From: Candidatus Pantoea carbekii
GTDB taxonomy: Bacteria; Pseudomonadota; Gammaproteobacteria; Enterobacterales; Enterobacteriaceae
Direction: 5' to 3'
DNA: 64,000 bases
Assembly: GCF_000971765.1 (NCBI RefSeq)
Contig: NZ_CP010907.1
Coordinates: 310,001-374,000, forward strand
In this document: positions 20,769 through 31,266 of the stretch, one piece after another
How positions within the stretch are numbered: the first letter of the stretch is position 1
Layout: every line of letters begins with the position of its first letter
Position numbers and translations under genes: made by a program
The notes under the pieces: model-generated
The model's input: only the letters and a program-made list of their open reading frames with translations
What the model was told of the DNA's origin: nothing
Databases searched by the model: none

Positions 20769-21665
20769 ATGAATCGCATTTTTCTTTTTTTAATTACTCA
20801 TTTATCAGTGATGCTTGTTTTTGGATTGTTTCTTAATTTAATTGGAATACAATCAAATAATATTCAAAATTTGCTTATTATATCGTCTTGTTTAGGATTT
20901 AGCGGTTCTTTTATCTCACTATTACTCTCTAAGTCTATGGCCTTACGTGCTGTTAATGGCGTAATTATTGAATACGCACATGATGAAAGCGAACACTGGT
21001 TAATAAAAACAGTCAGTTGTCAAGCTAAACAAACTGGAATTAAAATGCCTCAACTAGCAATTTATCAAGCAAAGAATATTAATGCGTTTTCTACTGGTTT
21101 TCGTCGTAATTCATCACTCATTGCTGTGTCAAGTGGGTTGTTGAAACATATGAACTATGATGAAACTGAAGCAGTAATTGCTCATGAAATTTCTCACATT
21201 GCTAATGGTGATATGGTTACTATGGGTTTAATTCAAGGTATTGTGAATACGTTTGTTATCTTTTTTGCTGGTCTTATGGTGAAAAAAATAACATTTAGTC
21301 CTGTATCAATTCGTTGCAATAGTGCAATAGAAAATGATGCACGAATTAAATCATTAGGTTATATTATTGTAACAATAATACTAGAACTAATATTTGGCAT
21401 GCTTGCTACTATGATTGTAATGTGGTTTTCACGCCATCGAGAATTTTATGCCGATGCACATGCAGCCAAATTAGTCGGATCCAAAAAGATGATTGCTGCA
21501 TTACAGCGTTTAAATATTAGCAGTGAGCCGCCACAAGAACCACAAAATATCATAGTTTTTTGTATTAATGGTAAAAAAACAAAATCGATATTTGAATGTT
21601 TTATGTCGCACCCTGCTCTTAAAAAACGTATCAAAACATTGCTTAGATCTAAAGATATGGATTAG
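20769..21665 (+). CDS. htpX: Membrane zinc metalloprotease HtpX
   Basis: Inner-membrane M48 protease that degrades misfolded membrane proteins. From ATG 20769 (MNRIFLFLITHLSVM, aligning with E. coli MMRIALFLLTNLAVM) it has 298 residues; an in-frame codon at 20736 would add 11 residues not found in the family. Two N-terminal membrane segments (about 4-24 and 33-52) are followed by the zinc site HEISHIANGD, two more membrane segments, and the third-ligand region FSRHREFYADA. AAAGG lies a dozen bases upstream. Active-site residues are intact. It is the only protease of its kind here, the nearby prc being lost. Confidence 0.96.
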   Translation: MNRIFLFLITHLSVMLVFGLFLNLIGIQSNNIQNLLIISSCLGFSGSFISLLLSKSMALRAVNGVIIEYAHDESEHWLIKTVSCQAKQTGIKMPQLAIYQAKNINAFSTGFRRNSSLIAVSSGLLKHMNYDETEAVIAHEISHIANGDMVTMGLIQGIVNTFVIFFAGLMVKKITFSPVSIRCNSAIENDARIKSLGYIIVTIILELIFGMLATMIVMWFSRHREFYADAHAAKLVGSKKMIAALQRLNISSEPPQEPQNIIVFCINGKKTKSIFECFMSHPALKKRIKTLLRSKDMD

Positions 21666-21803
21666 CGCTGCTACCTATATTATGTTACTTAATTTTTATT
21701 CATTAAATATTGATTAAAATATACCAAAATAACAGAGAAAATAATAAAAAGAAAATCAATGTATTTACAATAGATATAATATAAACAGTGTGATATGTTG
21801 TAA

Positions 21804-22629
21804 TTATATGCCGAGTACACTTGTCAAACACCTTAAAATACTAATAACAAAAAACTTTTTATAATCAATATTGAATCAATACGATGAAGCAATAACCACA
21901 TACAGCTAAATGTTAACAGCAAAGGAATGCAACCAGACATTAGTTTATCTAAAATAGTTTGTACGGTCGTCATTGTTATTTTACTATTTTTATCTGTGAT
22001 GCGCAAAACTACAACAAGTATATTAGCATGATTACGCTTATGAACAACTGTGCCCATAATAAAAACACCCAGAATTGATGCTCCTTCAGTAATTTTTTTA
22101 AGAAGTTTTCTTGTATGTCGTTTGTGATATTAATACTTTTACGATAACCGTACATTATCATCGTAATATCGAATTACAATACGAATTGTATTAAAAATAA
22201 AATCGCACGGAGAATGTTTCCGTTTATTGCTAGACTTGCTTCAAAAACTGAAAAAATTGGACGAATAATACCCCAAAAATTGGATTACCAACACTAGCTA
22301 AAGGGCCCATCAATGATACTTTTATTGCAATGATTACATCATCATGAATTATCTCGCCAATTATTAGCGCGATGTTTTTCCATTGCCGTCGTAATGGCTA
22401 GTATTAGTAGAACTGTGTAAGGATGTTGTGTATTAAAAAATTGCAGATCATGTTTAATTGCTTGTTTACGATGTCGTCGTTTTTTGTGTAAACACTGTGA
22501 ATGACTGGTACCATTGAGCAGTAAAACCTAAAGCTTGCATTTGTTAAAATTCTAAGAACCTTGAAATGAATTTGAGCAAATCATTACACTTCGAATATCG
22601 TGTAGCGTAAGTGTTTTAGAACTAGTCAT
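21804..22629 (-). pseudogene. manZ: Decayed manZ (mannose PTS enzyme IID)
   Basis: From ATG 22627-22629 it reads TLHDIRSVMICSNSFQGS and then a stop where E. coli has Trp (KLTQSDIRGVFLRSNLFQGSW). The 3' half is well kept: VLRITDKNSKITMTTVQTIL and LLLTFSCMWLL match ManZ VSRITDQTGKEHVTTVQTIL and LLLTFACMWLL. In between SLMGPLASVGNPIF matches GLMGPLAGVGDPIF in another frame. At least one nonsense change and several shifts are present. It stands in the ancestral manX-manY-manZ order. Confidence 0.92.
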
Positions 22630-22656
22630 TTACACACCATCATTTTAATTTTTATT

Positions 22657-23350
22657 TCAATCCTGTGCACCATCCAAAAAATGGTTGCAAGTATCATTAG
22701 TACGGTTATATTTATCTGTGACTTGAATGTACAACATTGCCATAACTGTAACGATTACACTCAATGCAACAAAATTAAAATTAGTGAAAGCAGTTGTTAC
22801 AAAACCAAGATAAAAAAAGGCATTAGATAACACAAACGTATGATATTCATAACTATTTCATAACCTATAATCACAATTATACCACTACTGACATTTAAAG
22901 CATTAATAAAAACCATAGCAATAGACTTTAAAAATATATTTAGCACATTAGTTCCATAAAAAAATAACTATAATCAAAGTAGTTAGAGCAATCCGCATTG
23001 TTTGTAAAAATATAGTAGACATATGAATCTAAGAAATAGCGCCTAAATTAAATTTTATAGCTATTATATCAGTAACATGTTGAAATATAATAATAAATAT
23101 ACGTTCAATAATTGTTAACACTTGACTAACGACAGACAATGGAATTCCTAACGCAATACTAGTACTAATATTTTGCCATTCACTAATTACTAAAATAGTT
23201 CAGATAATAGAAGCTAATGCAACGTCAGAAGCAATAGATGCACTTATTTTGGTTCATCTTAATACAATTATTTCTAATATACTTCCTACCTATAATAACT
23301 CCAGTCTTGATATCTCCTAGAACACTACCTATAGATAGATTATTAATAAT
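22657..23350 (-). pseudogene. manY: Decayed manY (mannose PTS enzyme IIC)
   Basis: Starts abruptly: the first recognisable part, LSIGSVLGDIKTGVIIG, matches ManY VGIVLGDMKTGIIIG from about residue 38, so the first ~35 codons have been deleted and the remnant runs into the manX tail. After a frameshift, ILEIIVLR plus a UGA corresponds to LEMIALGW. The end is clear: AMLYIQVTDKYNRTND matches AVLYIQLSPKYNRVAG, with a stop at 22657-22659. Not functional. Confidence 0.88.
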
Positions 23351-23356
23351 AATAAG

Positions 23357-24362
23357 CTAAGTAGGACTATAAATTAATCTTCTTTTTAAGTCTATCATAT
23401 TTACTTTGGAATCATTGGAAATTTTACGTACTTTAAGTTCTCTCCCACGTCGATTAAGTCGATAACATGCTGATATTTCTTCTTTATTGATAGATGGTAT
23501 ATTATTAATTTGAGTGTTTCTTTTTTGAAAAGCCATCCCAACCATATTAACTTATTTAATCTCTATAGCTTTTTCTACGATTCGAAAAATATCTATTGGA
23601 TAAGAAAATAATAAGATCACTCGATCTTGACTATATTTAGTATGATTCTAAATTCCACCATCTTATCTAGATTAACTACGAGTACAGTTATAAGAGAAGA
23701 GGAAGAACTATCTGCATAATAAATATTTTTCATATATGATCACTAGCAAACTCATCATTTACTGAAATAATTCTTGTAATATTGATTTCTCTAACCCAAC
23801 GTGTTGAAATTTGTCCATGAATTAAACAATCCTCAATACAGACAAGATTAAGTTTCATATGTTGGTTCTGTTTGTGTTGGTATTCTTCTACATTTTTTGT
23901 TCTTGCTTAGATCTTCTTATCTTACAGACTTGAGATGCTTCTGAAGCAATGCGTGTAGCAGATGTAGTTTTTAGAGATTTTATATTTTTACGACTAGCTT
24001 CAATGGCGAGATGAACAAGCTTTTCTATCGAGATAATACGATCTCATTTCATTAAAATTTTTAGTAATATTAGTATATTGATTCCATCAATATAACGTTA
24101 TACATAAGTTGATCGATAGAAATACGTCTATTTTCATTGAAAGGGCTACCTGCCCATCCATGTATCGACTAAAAACAATATTCCTTGAGAAGGATTGAGA
24201 ATGATTAATTGTTCTGTGTACTTTTTAAATAATATATCTACATTTTCGTTAGGCAAAAATTTACCCATATAAGATTCTTTTGTTTACGGAGTACCACCTC
24301 GTTGTACTAAGCAAATTTTTTTCCATTTCACCATGTGTACAAATTATAATGGCAATTGTCAC
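23357..24362 (-). pseudogene. manX: Decayed manX (mannose PTS enzyme IIAB)
   Basis: Begins at GTG 24360-24362 with MTIAIIICTHG, matching ManX MTIAIVIGTHG; the phosphorylated IIA histidine of THG is still there. The end reads VGMAFQKRNTQINNI and GRELKVRKISNDSKVNMIDL, matching VGGMAFRQGKTQVNNA and GIELEVRKVSTDPKLKMMDL. Between the ends there are many stops and frame changes. It neighbours intact yoaE divergently, as in E. coli. Confidence 0.92.
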
Positions 24363-24853
24363 TTGATATCTCTGTCCTTATGACATGTTTATATAAGATA
24401 AACGGGAAGAAAAGAACATGTAAATATATTATTCTAATCTAATTCAAAAAAAATCATTAAGAAAAAATATTCTAATATAAAACATGTTAATACAATTTAT
24501 TATTGGTAATAAGATAAATATATTATATATATATTTACTCATTTTCACATATGCAAAAATTGCATTTTCACTAACTATGCTAATGTAGGATGATTATTTA
24601 TAAATAAAAAAATTTTAATGTTTTAAGTTCATGAACATATTATTAATTACTACTATTATTACTAATACTTCTTACTTTATTATCATCTCTCAGCGCATCT
24701 TTTAACTATTATCAAAATAGTTTAGTCTACTTTCAGCGTTTTCTAACCTATGCTGTAATATTATCAGTTGTATTATTATTGGTTAAAGGTGGTTGTCTCA
24801 TTGTACTATTCAGACCCGTTTGTTTCGCCCTGGATTTCTGCAAGGAGTCATTG
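24363..24853. other. Divergent spacer between the manX ghost and yoaE
   Basis: About 490 bases, A+T-rich, with stops in every frame. It must hold the yoaE promoter and formerly that of manXYZ. I could not assign the hexamers. Confidence 0.45.
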
Positions 24854-26161
24854 ATGGAATTTTTTTCAAAACCCTCAATGTGGGCGGGGTTACTTACATT
24901 AGTTATATTAGAGATTGTTTTATGTGTTGATAATTTGGTATTTATTGCCATTTTAACAGATAAACTTTTACCAAATCAACGTGATAAGGCTCGATTAATT
25001 GGTCTAACACTCGCTTTTTTTGCACGAATAGCTTTGCTATCATTTATCTCTTGGATTGTGACTCTTACAAGACCTTTGTTCATAATAAGTAAATTTAGTT
25101 TTTCTGGCAGAGATTTAATTCTTTTGATTGGCGGTTTATTTCTTTTATTCAAAGCAACAATGGAATTACATGAACGTTTAGAAAGTCATGATCTTGAACA
25201 TCAAATGGATAAAAACTATGCGAGTTTCTGGGCAGTAGTAATACAAATTGTAGTGTTAGATGCAATATTTTCGTTAGACGCAGTAATTACCGCTGTTGGT
25301 ATGGTAAATAATCTATCGGTTATGATGATTGCAGTAGTAATTGCCATGAGTATCATGTTACTAGCTTTCAAACCATTAACGCGTTTTGTTAATGCACACC
25401 CCACAGTGGTGGTCTTGTGTTTAAGTTTTTTACTAATGATTGGCTTATCACTAATGGCACAAGGGTTTGGTTTTAATATCCCCAAAGGTTATATTTATGT
25501 AGCTATTGGTTTTTCGATTATTATTGAATTATTTAATCAAATTGCACGACGTAATTTTCTACGCCATCATGCACGCCGTCCAATGCGTGAACGTACCGCT
25601 GAAGCAATTCTGCGTCTGATGGGTAGTGTAAGGCAACGTAATCAACCAATAATTAATGAAGAAGAAGTGTTAGTACAAGTAATGCATCAGCAACCTTTTA
25701 AAGATGAAGAACGTGATATGATGAAAGGTGTATTAACACTCTCACAGCGTTCAATTCGTAATATTATGACACCACGCAGTGATATTTCTTGGGTTGACGT
25801 TTCGCGTCCACTAGATGAGATTCGTATTCAGATTTTAGATACACCACATAGCCTATTTCCAGTCTGTTGCGGTGAATTGGATAATATTATTGGAGTAGTA
25901 AGAGCTAAAGAACTTTTAGTTGCACTAGAAAATACTGTAGATGTTTCAATATTTGCTTCTAAATCACCTGCTATACTTGTACAAGAAACACTAGATTCAA
26001 TCAACCTACTCAGTGTATTGCGTGGTGCAAAGGGTAAATGTGTTATTGTAATCAATGAGTTTAGTAAAATACAAGGATTAATTACTCCTCTAGATGTATT
26101 AGAAGCAATTGCTGGTGAATTTCCAGACGAAGATGAGACCTTAGATATCACGAATACCTAA
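24854..26161 (+). CDS. yoaE: TerC-family membrane protein with CBS domains (YoaE)
   Basis: Polytopic inner-membrane protein; TerC-family members are implicated in metal (manganese) export and related ion homeostasis, and the exact substrate of YoaE is not settled. It starts at ATG 24854 ([20 protein letters not shown], as E. coli MEFLMDPSIWAGLL), with CAAGGAG 6 bases upstream; a longer in-frame extension exists but has no counterpart. 435 residues: TerC membrane domain (about 1-230) with [14 protein letters not shown] and [14 protein letters not shown], the two acidic family signatures, then a pair of CBS domains (about 290-415: [26 protein letters not shown]). Intact. Confidence 0.93.
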   Translation: MEFFSKPSMWAGLLTLVILEIVLCVDNLVFIAILTDKLLPNQRDKARLIGLTLAFFARIALLSFISWIVTLTRPLFIISKFSFSGRDLILLIGGLFLLFKATMELHERLESHDLEHQMDKNYASFWAVVIQIVVLDAIFSLDAVITAVGMVNNLSVMMIAVVIAMSIMLLAFKPLTRFVNAHPTVVVLCLSFLLMIGLSLMAQGFGFNIPKGYIYVAIGFSIIIELFNQIARRNFLRHHARRPMRERTAEAILRLMGSVRQRNQPIINEEEVLVQVMHQQPFKDEERDMMKGVLTLSQRSIRNIMTPRSDISWVDVSRPLDEIRIQILDTPHSLFPVCCGELDNIIGVVRAKELLVALENTVDVSIFASKSPAILVQETLDSINLLSVLRGAKGKCVIVINEFSKIQGLITPLDVLEAIAGEFPDEDETLDITNT

Positions 26162-26396
26162 TAGATATAATCTAGAACATCACATAACACACATTAGACA
26201 CTTCTATATTAATATAGTTGAACAATTTTTACGATCATTTAATAAGTTCATGATTTGAAAAAATATTTTCATTTATAAATATTTTCATGATTCTAGCATT
26301 TAAAAGATCTGTAATATACAAGATATATCATTAATTCTATACTTAAAAAATATTTGATATTTATCAAATAATATTTTATTAATTTGTAATTCAATT

Positions 26397-27764
26397 TTAA
26401 AATTTATATTTAGTATTAGCGTCAATGTGTAAAATGCGATTTACTTTATTAAACGTTTCTTCATATTCCTGTTCAAGTATGCTATCTGCTACTAATCCAC
26501 TACCTGCTGAACAATAAAGGTGCTGTTTTTCCGCAATTAATGTACGGATAGCAATACTGCTATCCATTCTACCACATAAACTAATATAACCAATGCTACC
26601 ACACCAAGCATTGCGACGATTTGGCTCTAACTCCTCTATGATCTCCATGGCACGAATTTTGGGCGCCCCAGTAATAGAACCGCCAGGAAAGCAAGCTCGC
26701 AATAAATCTACAGGAAAAAACGTCTGTAATAAACGGGCCCGTATAGTACTAACTAAATGATGAACTGCTGCAAAAGACTCTACTATAAACAATTCTGGTA
26801 CATGTACGCTGTTAGTTACAGCTATGCGACTGAGATCGTTACGCATTAAGTCGACAATCATTAGATTTTCTGCGCGATCTTTTTCAGCATTAGCAAGTTT
26901 TTTAATTTGTTTGATATCATTTATTGGATCTAATAGACGCGGTAAAGTTCCTTTAATGGGTCGTGTTTCAATTTCTCCTTTTTGGAGAAAAAGAAAACGT
27001 TCTGGCGATAAACTCATCACTACACTCATTGGTAATCTTATAAACGCACTAAAAGGAGCACAGTTACGCCGGTTAAAGTTCAAGAAAGCATGCCATTCAT
27101 TGCCAGTATAAGTTGCTTGAAAACGCTGTGCTAAATTAACTTGATAACATTCACCTTTTTCAATATATTTTTTCACTTTATAAAATCGGCTAGTATAACC
27201 CTTAAAATTCATGTTGCTGTGCCATCTGCTAGTTAATCTAAAAGATATAGTCTTAGTTTTAGCTTGAGCTAAAAGCCACTTCCAGCGTGCATTCGCATCA
27301 TTAAGCGATACTAATGTAAGTTTTTTTAAACAATGATCAGCAATCAATGCCCAATCATAAATTCCTACTGCCATATCAGGCGTTGACAGATCTTGTTTTG
27401 CTAACTTGGGCAGTTTTTCAAAGCGTCGTGCAAGATCGTAACCAAATAGCCCTATTGCACCTCCTTGAAAAGGTAATGCATCGTTAAAAAGAGGAGTTAC
27501 TCCTATCATATCGCATTCTCTACGTACAATTAATAAAGGATCTTCATTAGACTGTAGAACACTACCACCTTTTACAATTGTTGTTATATTTCCGTATGTC
27601 GTAAGCATAACAAGAGGGTCAGCAGTAAGAATGTCAAATCGGCTATATACATGATTAGCGTGCCCTGAAGTAAGTAACATTGCCCAGGGTTGATTAGCAA
27701 GAACGGAAAAATTATGTAATGCTGCGTAAGCAGTATAGTTTAAAATATAAGTTTTAATAGTCAC
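26397..27764 (-). CDS. pabB: Aminodeoxychorismate synthase component I
   Basis: With a glutamine amidotransferase (PabA) it converts chorismate to 4-amino-4-deoxychorismate, the first step to p-aminobenzoate and folate. The chosen start is GTG 27762-27764 (MTIKTYILNYTAYAALHNFS), which fits the E. coli N-terminus; a TTG at 27800 would extend it by 12 residues. 455 residues. The C-terminal chorismate-binding domain carries PIKGTLPR (the [15 protein letters not shown] motif of PabB, where TrpE has PIAGT), CFPGGSITGAPK and RNAWCGSIGY. The neighbours nudL and sdaA, which separate it from yoaE in E. coli, are gone. No pabA is in the window. Confidence 0.95.
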   Translation of the reverse strand: MTIKTYILNYTAYAALHNFSVLANQPWAMLLTSGHANHVYSRFDILTADPLVMLTTYGNITTIVKGGSVLQSNEDPLLIVRRECDMIGVTPLFNDALPFQGGAIGLFGYDLARRFEKLPKLAKQDLSTPDMAVGIYDWALIADHCLKKLTLVSLNDANARWKWLLAQAKTKTISFRLTSRWHSNMNFKGYTSRFYKVKKYIEKGECYQVNLAQRFQATYTGNEWHAFLNFNRRNCAPFSAFIRLPMSVVMSLSPERFLFLQKGEIETRPIKGTLPRLLDPINDIKQIKKLANAEKDRAENLMIVDLMRNDLSRIAVTNSVHVPELFIVESFAAVHHLVSTIRARLLQTFFPVDLLRACFPGGSITGAPKIRAMEIIEELEPNRRNAWCGSIGYISLCGRMDSSIAIRTLIAEKQHLYCSAGSGLVADSILEQEYEETFNKVNRILHIDANTKYKF

Positions 27765-27800
27765 GTGATGAATTACTTTACTCCACCCATTAATTAGCAA

Positions 27801-28333
27801 GCTATATTTTGTATTTTTGTCTCAGTCTGCTTTATAGAAAATTCTTGCTATTGAAATTAATACATGAAGAAAGTCTTACCGTTATCAATTTACATACCCA
27901 CAGCATGATAATAAATCATATATAATGATCAACAGCTTAAAGAATATATTTTTTATTTGAATTTATATTATATTTAGATTGACGTATAGAGTCTAAATAT
28001 AGTTTATATAATGTAATATGCCTTTAATTGTATGTATGTGTTTTAAATTTAATACATATTAAAATAATATTATTTATATACATTGTATACGTAGCAATTT
28101 TTTGGCATGTAATTATGGTCAGATTGAAGTATAATCATGTAATATCTATGTATATTAAACTAATTAATATTATCAGTTAAATTATATGATCAATTTAATT
28201 AATCGGTATAGTTTATCAGTATAGTGCATATGATAGTATAGTTATACTATTTTGATGAACTAAAATATTTAAAAATCAATTTTTGATGTTACTATACAAT
28301 AAAAAAATAAAAATTGTAGGTGTTTATCATACT
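27801..28333. other. Divergent spacer between pabB and tsaB
   Basis: Holds the promoters of both genes. A TATAAT (28129-28134) lies 200 bases before tsaB without a clear -35. A 10-bp stem (TATATTTAGA at 27969-27978 with TCTAAATATA at 27992-28001) encloses TTGACG. Confidence 0.4.
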
Positions 28334-29029
28334 ATGTCTATTAAAATTTTAGCCTTAGATACTACTACAGAAGCTCATTCAGTTGCATTAATAAATAATG
28401 AGAAAATTGATGCACGTTTTGAAATTGCTCCCCGTTTGCATACGCAACGTATTCTTCCAATAATCAAAGAATTATTGTATAAGCAAAATATGAGATTAGG
28501 TGAAATTGACTTATTAGCTTTTGGCCACGGTCCTGGTAGCTTTACAGGTATACGTATTGCAATTAGCATTACACAGGGACTAGCTTTAGGTGCACACCTT
28601 CCAATTGTTGGTATATCTTCTTTAGTTACAATGGCACAAAGTGCTTGGAACCAAATAGCAGCTACCCACGTTCTTGCAGGAATTAATGCACGTATGGGAG
28701 AAATTTATTGGGCTGAATATCAACGTAATGATCAGGGTATTTGGACAGGTAAAGAAACAATATTATCAATAAAAATAGTCCTATCACGTATTGCTACTCT
28801 GAAAGGAAAATGGGCTATAGTTGGTAATATCTGGAAAATTTATCCAGAACTATCAAAGACAGTACCTGATCTGCAGCTCATAGAGACAAACATAATATTA
28901 CCTATCGCAAAGGATATGTTACCTTTAGCCTCTAGAGCTTGGCAACGTAGGGAAATTAAAAAAGTAGAAGATGCTATTCCAGTATATTTACGGAATGAGA
29001 TTGCATGGGCAAAGAACCCTAATCCTTGA
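28334..29029 (+). CDS. tsaB: tRNA t6A biosynthesis protein TsaB
   Basis: Partner of TsaD, TsaE and TsaC in making N6-threonylcarbamoyladenosine at position 37 of ANN-decoding tRNAs. The start is ATG 28334 (MSIKILALDTTTEAHSVAL, E. coli MRILAIDTATEACSVAL); an upstream in-frame ATG at 28283 would add 17 unconserved residues. 231 residues like E. coli. The ASKHA-fold N-terminal half has LALDTTTEA and GPGSFTGIRIAIS, the TsaD-contact region; INARMGEIYWAEY follows. The C-terminal half ends in PVYLRNEIAWAK. Intact. Confidence 0.95.
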   Translation: MSIKILALDTTTEAHSVALINNEKIDARFEIAPRLHTQRILPIIKELLYKQNMRLGEIDLLAFGHGPGSFTGIRIAISITQGLALGAHLPIVGISSLVTMAQSAWNQIAATHVLAGINARMGEIYWAEYQRNDQGIWTGKETILSIKIVLSRIATLKGKWAIVGNIWKIYPELSKTVPDLQLIETNIILPIAKDMLPLASRAWQRREIKKVEDAIPVYLRNEIAWAKNPNP

Positions 29030-29430
29030 ATAAGATTAATACCTTTAAATCTAACTGATCGAAGATTCTTAATTTTAGTTCGATAAAATTTAGCAGCTAA
29101 TTTTTCACCTAAATGTAATATATATTAATAAATAAAAAATTTAAAATGATTCAGTATAGCATATCAATGTTTAAATCATGTAATATTGTTATGTACTACA
29201 CGTTATTTATATAATTAATAGATTAACATATTTTTTTTGATAAGAATAACTAATTTTACAAAATTACATTAATTATATAGTGTATAATCGTATACTAATG
29301 ATTTCAAAATTTACCGATAAAACAAAAAGTAATATATTATAACTATAATTAGATAATAATTTAGCTAAACAAATAATATAAAGATTATTAATACACATTA
29401 TAAATATACTCTTTAGCATATCTGAAAATG
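29030..29430. other. Convergent spacer between tsaB and minE
   Basis: About 400 bases, A+T-rich. Terminators for both genes are expected but I see no clear stem with a T-tract. No open frame. Confidence 0.45.
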
Positions 29431-29703
29431 TTATTTAATAATAATGTCTTCAGTTTCAGGCAAAATAACATTTAATTCTAATATAAAGATATCGTCTCCT
29501 TTTTGATCTAGTTGTACAGTGACCATATCTGGATCAATTTTTACATACTTACAGATTACTTCTAGTATATCACGTTTCAATTGAGTCAAATAATGAGGTT
29601 GACTATTGTCTTTTCTGCGTTCAGCTACGATAATTTGCAGCCTTTCCTTGGCTATGGAAGCTGTATTCTTTTTATGAGATAAAAAAAAATCAAGTAATAC
29701 CAT
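29431..29703 (-). CDS. minE: Division-site topological factor MinE
   Basis: Binds MinD at the membrane, triggers its ATPase and creates the pole-to-pole Min oscillation. 90 residues (88 in E. coli). N-terminal membrane-targeting/anti-MinCD part [30 protein letters not shown] (MinD-contact helix), and the dimerisation domain [17 protein letters not shown] onward. It is the last gene of minC-minD-minE, with 3 bases between it and minD. Intact. Confidence 0.97.
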   Translation of the reverse strand: MVLLDFFLSHKKNTASIAKERLQIIVAERRKDNSQPHYLTQLKRDILEVICKYVKIDPDMVTVQLDQKGDDIFILELNVILPETEDIIIK

Positions 29704-29706
29704 GAT

Positions 29707-30519
29707 TTATACTCTGAATAAGCGTTTTAGAAAACCCTTCTTCTCTTCTCCAACAAAACGAAAGGGGTATTGTTCACCAAGTAAGCGCTCTACGGTATCA
29801 GTATAAGCTTTTCCAGCGTTAGAATTACTATCAAGTGTTATTGGTTCGCCTTGATTAGACGCACGAAGTACAGATTGATCTTCTGGTATGACACCGACTA
29901 ATGGAATACGTAAAATGCTTAACACATCTTCTATGCTTAACATATCACCTCGAATCACACGACTGGGATTATAACGAGTTAAGAGCAAATGTTCTTTAAC
30001 TGGTGCATTGCCTTTCTCTGCTCGACGAGATTTAGAGGAAATAATTCCAAGAATACGATCAGAATCACGCACAGAAGATATTTCAGGATTAGTTGTAATA
30101 ATTGCTTCATCAGCAAAATAAAGTGCCATCAATGCACCAGTTTCAATACCTGCTGGAGAATCACAAATAATAAATTCAAATTCCATTAGTTCTAAATCAT
30201 TGAGAATCTTCTCAACGCCTTTTCGAGTTAAGGCATCTTTGTCACGAGTTTGTGAAGCAGGCAGTATATATAGCTGTTGAATACGTTTATCAGCGATCAA
30301 AGCCTGATTCAATATAGCATCACCCTGAATAACATTTATAAAATCGTATACTACACGACGTTCACAACCCATAACTAAATCAAGATTTCTTAGTCCAATA
30401 TCAAAATCGATTACAACAGTTTTTTTTCCCTTTTGTGCTAACCCCGTGGCAATGGCAGCACTTGATGTAGTTTTGCCAACGCCGCCTTTACCTGATGTAA
30501 CTACAATGATGCGTGCCAT
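29707..30519 (-). CDS. minD: Septum-site ATPase MinD
   Basis: ParA/MinD-family ATPase that recruits MinC to the membrane and oscillates with MinE. 270 residues like E. coli. Deviant Walker A GKGGVGKTTSS at residues 10-20, switch region VVIDFDIGLRNLDL, and a C-terminal amphipathic membrane-targeting helix KKGFLKRLFRV. All are intact, so the Min system should work as a whole. In the middle of the minC-minD-minE operon. Confidence 0.98.
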   Translation of the reverse strand: MARIIVVTSGKGGVGKTTSSAAIATGLAQKGKKTVVIDFDIGLRNLDLVMGCERRVVYDFINVIQGDAILNQALIADKRIQQLYILPASQTRDKDALTRKGVEKILNDLELMEFEFIICDSPAGIETGALMALYFADEAIITTNPEISSVRDSDRILGIISSKSRRAEKGNAPVKEHLLLTRYNPSRVIRGDMLSIEDVLSILRIPLVGVIPEDQSVLRASNQGEPITLDSNSNAGKAYTDTVERLLGEQYPFRFVGEEKKGFLKRLFRV

Positions 30520-30567
30520 AAATATTCATTTCCTTAACAATGGAGAATAAAGAAAAGAAGCTTAATT

Positions 30568-31266
30568 TTAATTAAGTGTTTGTATAGCAAGTACGCCGTC
30601 TTGAAGGTACAAACGTGCTGCAGTACTAAAAAACTTACCTGGAATTTGATCCATAGTCCAATATTCTCCAGCGATGGAAACTAACTCTGCAGCAAGATTA
30701 GTACAAAAAATCTGGCATTTAAAATCGCCACTCGCTCCCGCTAATACACGACCACGCATAATACCGTAAATATGAACGTTACCATCAGCGACTAGTTCAG
30801 CACCGGCGCTAACATTGTTAATAACGATAAGATCAGTATTACGAGCATAAATTTGTTGACCTGAACGTACTAGAGTATTAATAATACGTGCTTTATTAGT
30901 CTCTTGATTATGATCGTTAACTAAATTAGATTTAGTACTATCTGTTGTTTTGAAAACAACTTTACCTTCACATAATACTGGCAGACCGGCACTCGCAATT
31001 ATTTTTTTTAATGTCTCATCCTTACAACCACTTACACCGATAATACGTAGCCCTGTTGCGCTAACTGCTTGTTGTATTTGTAACCAGTTAATATCACCGC
31101 TTAATGTGGAGATATTGAGTACTATAGGTGCATTCTGCAAAAACTTAGGTGCTTGGTTAATTTTTTCTTGTATAGCTTGCCGGATAATCTCAGGTTGCGA
31201 TTGGTGCAGATGAACGACTGATAAGGTAAAATTGCTTCCTTTAAAATCAATTGGCGATTTCGACAT
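30568..31266 (-). CDS. minC: FtsZ-inhibitor MinC
   Basis: Blocks FtsZ ring assembly away from midcell. 232 residues (231 in E. coli). N-terminal domain 1-110 ([17 protein letters not shown]), a linker, then the beta-helical C-terminal domain with [18 protein letters not shown], the glycine-rich [20 protein letters not shown] and [12 protein letters not shown], which bind MinD. First gene of the min operon; 48 bases separate it from minD. Confidence 0.97.
   Translation of the reverse strand: MSKSPIDFKGSNFTLSVVHLHQSQPEIIRQAIQEKINQAPKFLQNAPIVLNISTLSGDINWLQIQQAVSATGLRIIGVSGCKDETLKKIIASAGLPVLCEGKVVFKTTDSTKSNLVNDHNQETNKARIINTLVRSGQQIYARNTDLIVINNVSAGAELVADGNVHIYGIMRGRVLAGASGDFKCQIFCTNLAAELVSIAGEYWTMDQIPGKFFSTAARLYLQDGVLAIQTLN

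Noticed and set aside
21833-22057. 74-residue minus-strand frame as an independent gene
   Set aside because: It is the C-terminal fragment of decayed manZ; no own start signal.
23357-23545. 62-residue minus-strand frame as an independent gene
   Set aside because: It is the C-terminal fragment of decayed manX.
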